7,712 nt of DNA, taken from the NCBI GenBank assembly GCA_003535775.1, contig DPYO01000247.1, forward strand, positions 1-7,712, given 5' to 3'. Positions within the stretch are counted from its first letter, which is position 1. Every line of letters starts with the position of its first letter. Shown here in pieces: positions 5,871 through 7,712 of the stretch. The notes beneath the pieces were generated by a model that saw only the letters and a program-made list of their open reading frames with translations, ran no database searches and was not told where the DNA came from. Origin of the DNA: Fidelibacterota bacterium (GTDB taxonomy: Bacteria; Fidelibacterota; Marinisomatia; Marinisomatales; UBA8229). A program made the translations under genes and the position numbers.

Positions 5871-6893
5871 ATGACGGAAATACATATAACCAATCCTACC
5901 CCTATTAAAGAAGACTTAGTGATGGAGAAATCTCTTCGTCCTTCTTTTTTTGGTGATTTTATTGGACAAAATGACATAGTGAGTAATTTAAAACTCTATA
6001 TTGAAGCAGCTAATCAGCGTAATGAGTCTTTGGATCATGTTCTCATTTTTGGCCCCCCGGGATTAGGAAAAACTACGTTGGCCAACATTATTGCAAAGGA
6101 GATGAATGTAAATATTAAACCTACTTCAGGACCAGTCCTTGAGCGTGCAGGCGACTTGGCGGGGATGCTCACTAACCTACAAAGCAGAGATGTTTTCTTT
6201 ATTGATGAGATTCATAGAATAAACAGTATTGTGGAGGAATATCTTTATTCTGCAATGGAAGATTATTCTATAGATATAATGATTGATAAAGGTCCCAGTG
6301 CTCGAAGCGTTCAGCTGAGCATTGAACCTTTTACTTTGATTGGTGCAACAACTCGGTTAGGAAATCTGACATCCCCTCTAAGAGATCGTTTCGGGGTAGT
6401 TTTGAGAGTAGATTACTATAATTCTCAGGATCTTTTCCAAATTATTAGGCGTTCGGCTGAGATTCTAGGTGTAGAAATAAGCAATGATGGTGCTATAGAA
6501 ATTGCCGGCCGCTCACGGGGAACTCCTAGGGTTGCAAATCGTATTTTAAATCGAACAAGGGATTATGCAGAAGTGAAAGCAGATGGGAAAATAACAAAAG
6601 AGGTTGCAAAAGCATCTCTTGAAGTTTTGGGGATTGATAAAAACGGCTTGGATGATATGGATAGAAGAATTTTATCAACTATTGTAGATAAATTCAATGG
6701 TGGGCCAGTTGGGGTTGGTTCTCTTGCTGTGGCTATTTGTGAAGATGCTTCCACCGTGGCAGATGTATATGAACCGTTTTTAATAAAAGAAGGATTTATT
6801 CAACGTACATCCAGGGGCCGTGTTGCTCAAGAGCGAGCATTCAAGCTGCTTGGACGAACATCAAAAACACAACAAGGGATATTTAATGATTAG
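5871..6893 (+). CDS. ruvB: Holliday junction branch migration DNA helicase RuvB
   Basis: RuvB is the AAA+ motor that, as hexamer rings assembled with RuvA, drives branch migration of Holliday junctions for RuvC to resolve. The 340-residue length is normal. Motifs in order: the SLRPSFFGDFIGQ opening (21-33), Walker A GPPGLGKT (61-68), the conserved PTSGPVLERAGDLAG (84-98), Walker B FIDEIHR (110-116), sensor 1 GATTR (158-162), the arginine finger region SPLRDRFG (168-175, Arg171), and sensor 2 GTPR (217-220). The C-terminal winged-helix DNA-binding domain carries GGPVGVGSLA (277-286) and RTSRGRVA (312-319). The ATG at 5871 gives about 20 residues before the conserved core, as is usual, though its Shine-Dalgarno site is poor; Met18 is a less likely start. 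The stop codon lies inside the start region of queA, an 8-bp overlap that suggests translational coupling. Neither ruvA nor ruvC is adjacent; uvrA takes the upstream position. Confidence 0.98.
   Translation: MTEIHITNPTPIKEDLVMEKSLRPSFFGDFIGQNDIVSNLKLYIEAANQRNESLDHVLIFGPPGLGKTTLANIIAKEMNVNIKPTSGPVLERAGDLAGMLTNLQSRDVFFIDEIHRINSIVEEYLYSAMEDYSIDIMIDKGPSARSVQLSIEPFTLIGATTRLGNLTSPLRDRFGVVLRVDYYNSQDLFQIIRRSAEILGVEISNDGAIEIAGRSRGTPRVANRILNRTRDYAEVKADGKITKEVAKASLEVLGIDKNGLDDMDRRILSTIVDKFNGGPVGVGSLAVAICEDASTVADVYEPFLIKEGFIQRTSRGRVAQERAFKLLGRTSKTQQGIFND
6874..6879 (+). promoter_or_regulatory. Ribosome binding site of queA inside ruvB
   Basis: AAGGGA, six bases before the ATG at 6886, is the best Shine-Dalgarno match for queA. 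It lies within the last codons of ruvB. Together with the 8-bp overlap it supports this ATG as the queA start. Confidence 0.55.
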
Positions 6894-7712
6894 CAAAAAG
6901 GTTAAATATAAATTAGCAGAATTTGAATTTCCTCTTCCGGAAAAATATATTTCTCAATATCCATCTCAAAGGCGTGATCATGCTAAGCTAATGGTTCTCC
7001 ATAAAGACACAAAAAAAATAGAGCATCGCAAGATTTTTAATATATCTGATTATATAAGAAAAAACGATTTAATTTTGTTTAATAATACTAAAGTATATCC
7101 TGCAAGGCTCTTTGCTATTAAAGATCATACAGATGCAACAGTTGAAGTTTTTCTTCTCAGAGAACTGGAAAATAATCTTTGGGAAGCGATGGTTCGTCCA
7201 GCGCGGAAGGTTCGTATTGGGAATAAATTGGTTTTTACACCAAAAATTTACTGTGATGTTATTGATAATACTATTTCTGGAGGAAGGGTTGTTCGGTTTG
7301 AATATGAAAAGGGAAACAGCATTCATGAAATTATAGAAAAGATTGGCACACCACCGCTACCTCCATATATTAAACGGCCTATAGAGCACAGGGACAAACA
7401 GCGTTATCAAACAGTTTTTGCTGAAAAGCGAGGATCTGTTGCTGCCCCAACGGCTGGTCTTCACTTTACAAATAGATTATTACAAAAACTAGAAGACAAA
7501 GGAGTAAAAATTGGATTTATTACTCTTCATATTGGGGTTGGCACTTTTCGTCCTGTCCAGGTGGAAGATTTAAACCGCCATCAAATGGACTCCGAATATT
7601 TTGAAGTTTCTCCTGCTACAGCACTTGCTATTAACGAGGCGAAGAAAAAACGTCGGAAGGTTATCGTGGTTGGTACATCTACAGCCCGCGCACTTGAAAC
7701 AGTGGTAGTTTC
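6886..7712 (+). CDS. queA: S-adenosylmethionine:tRNA ribosyltransferase-isomerase (QueA), 3'-truncated
   Basis: QueA transfers and isomerises the ribosyl part of S-adenosylmethionine onto 7-aminomethyl-7-deazaguanine at position 34 of tRNAs, producing epoxyqueuosine in the queuosine pathway. The frame is open from the ATG at 6886 to the window end: 275 complete codons plus two bases, of a family about 340-355 residues long, so roughly 70-80 C-terminal residues lie outside. Diagnostic segments: RDHAKLMVL (30-38), ILFNNTKVYPARL (63-75), GTPPLPPYI (154-162), YQTVFAEKRGSVAAPTAGLHF (split at 174-180 and 183-194), the LHIGVGTFRPV block (214-224), MDSE (234-237) and GTSTARALE (263-271). The usual Gly-Gly of the family's 'GGKVE' segment is replaced here by Asp-Ala before Thr-Val-Glu (83-87), a conservative-looking local difference. 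The start overlaps the end of ruvB by 8 bp, so the two are almost certainly one transcript. The ruvB-queA adjacency is known from many bacteria. Confidence 0.96.
   Translation, partial: MISKKVKYKLAEFEFPLPEKYISQYPSQRRDHAKLMVLHKDTKKIEHRKIFNISDYIRKNDLILFNNTKVYPARLFAIKDHTDATVEVFLLRELENNLWEAMVRPARKVRIGNKLVFTPKIYCDVIDNTISGGRVVRFEYEKGNSIHEIIEKIGTPPLPPYIKRPIEHRDKQRYQTVFAEKRGSVAAPTAGLHFTNRLLQKLEDKGVKIGFITLHIGVGTFRPVQVEDLNRHQMDSEYFEVSPATALAINEAKKKRRKVIVVGTSTARALETVVV

Noticed and set aside
7069..7336. Open frames on both strands near the right end
   Set aside because: They are shadows of queA, which is open in its own frame from 6886 to the window end with clear motifs.

Overview
The window is an ordinary-looking chromosomal stretch of a moderately AT-rich diderm (Gram-negative) bacterium. 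The diderm call rests on a LolA-like outer-membrane lipoprotein-sorting family protein, a lipobox-bearing small lipoprotein and a YqgE/AlgH family protein. The phylum cannot be fixed from sequence reading alone; a deltaproteobacteria-like or Nitrospinota-like marine lineage is a guess, not a result. No mobile element, CRISPR array, rRNA or tRNA gene was seen, and no gene looks broken.

Layout. Bases 1-461 hold the 3' part of a LolA-like gene on +. After a 228-bp spacer with a GC-rich hairpin comes a FabI-like short-chain dehydrogenase/reductase (690-1472, +) with a strong Shine-Dalgarno site. A 201-bp convergent spacer carries a terminator-like hairpin (about 1645-1670). On - follow a TPR lipoprotein (2069-1674) and, upstream of it on the same strand, yqgE/algH (2743-2186). 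A 151-bp divergent spacer (2744-2894) contains two perfect inverted repeats and a possible uvrA promoter. On + then come uvrA (2895-5744), ruvB (5871-6893) and queA (6886 to the window end, 3'-truncated), with ruvB and queA overlapping by 8 bp.

Functionally, uvrA and ruvB belong to DNA repair and recombination: damage recognition in nucleotide excision repair, and Holliday-junction branch migration. queA, coupled to ruvB, makes the epoxyqueuosine precursor in tRNA. ruvA and ruvC, often next to ruvB, are not in the window. The left half is envelope and lipid related: LolA-like protein, enoyl-reductase-like SDR, lipoprotein and YqgE.

I did not find a clearly new biological system. The items most worth checking are the palindromes in the yqgE-uvrA divergent spacer, the altered active-site position in the FabI-like SDR, the uvrA-ruvB-queA arrangement, and the small TPR lipoprotein beside yqgE.
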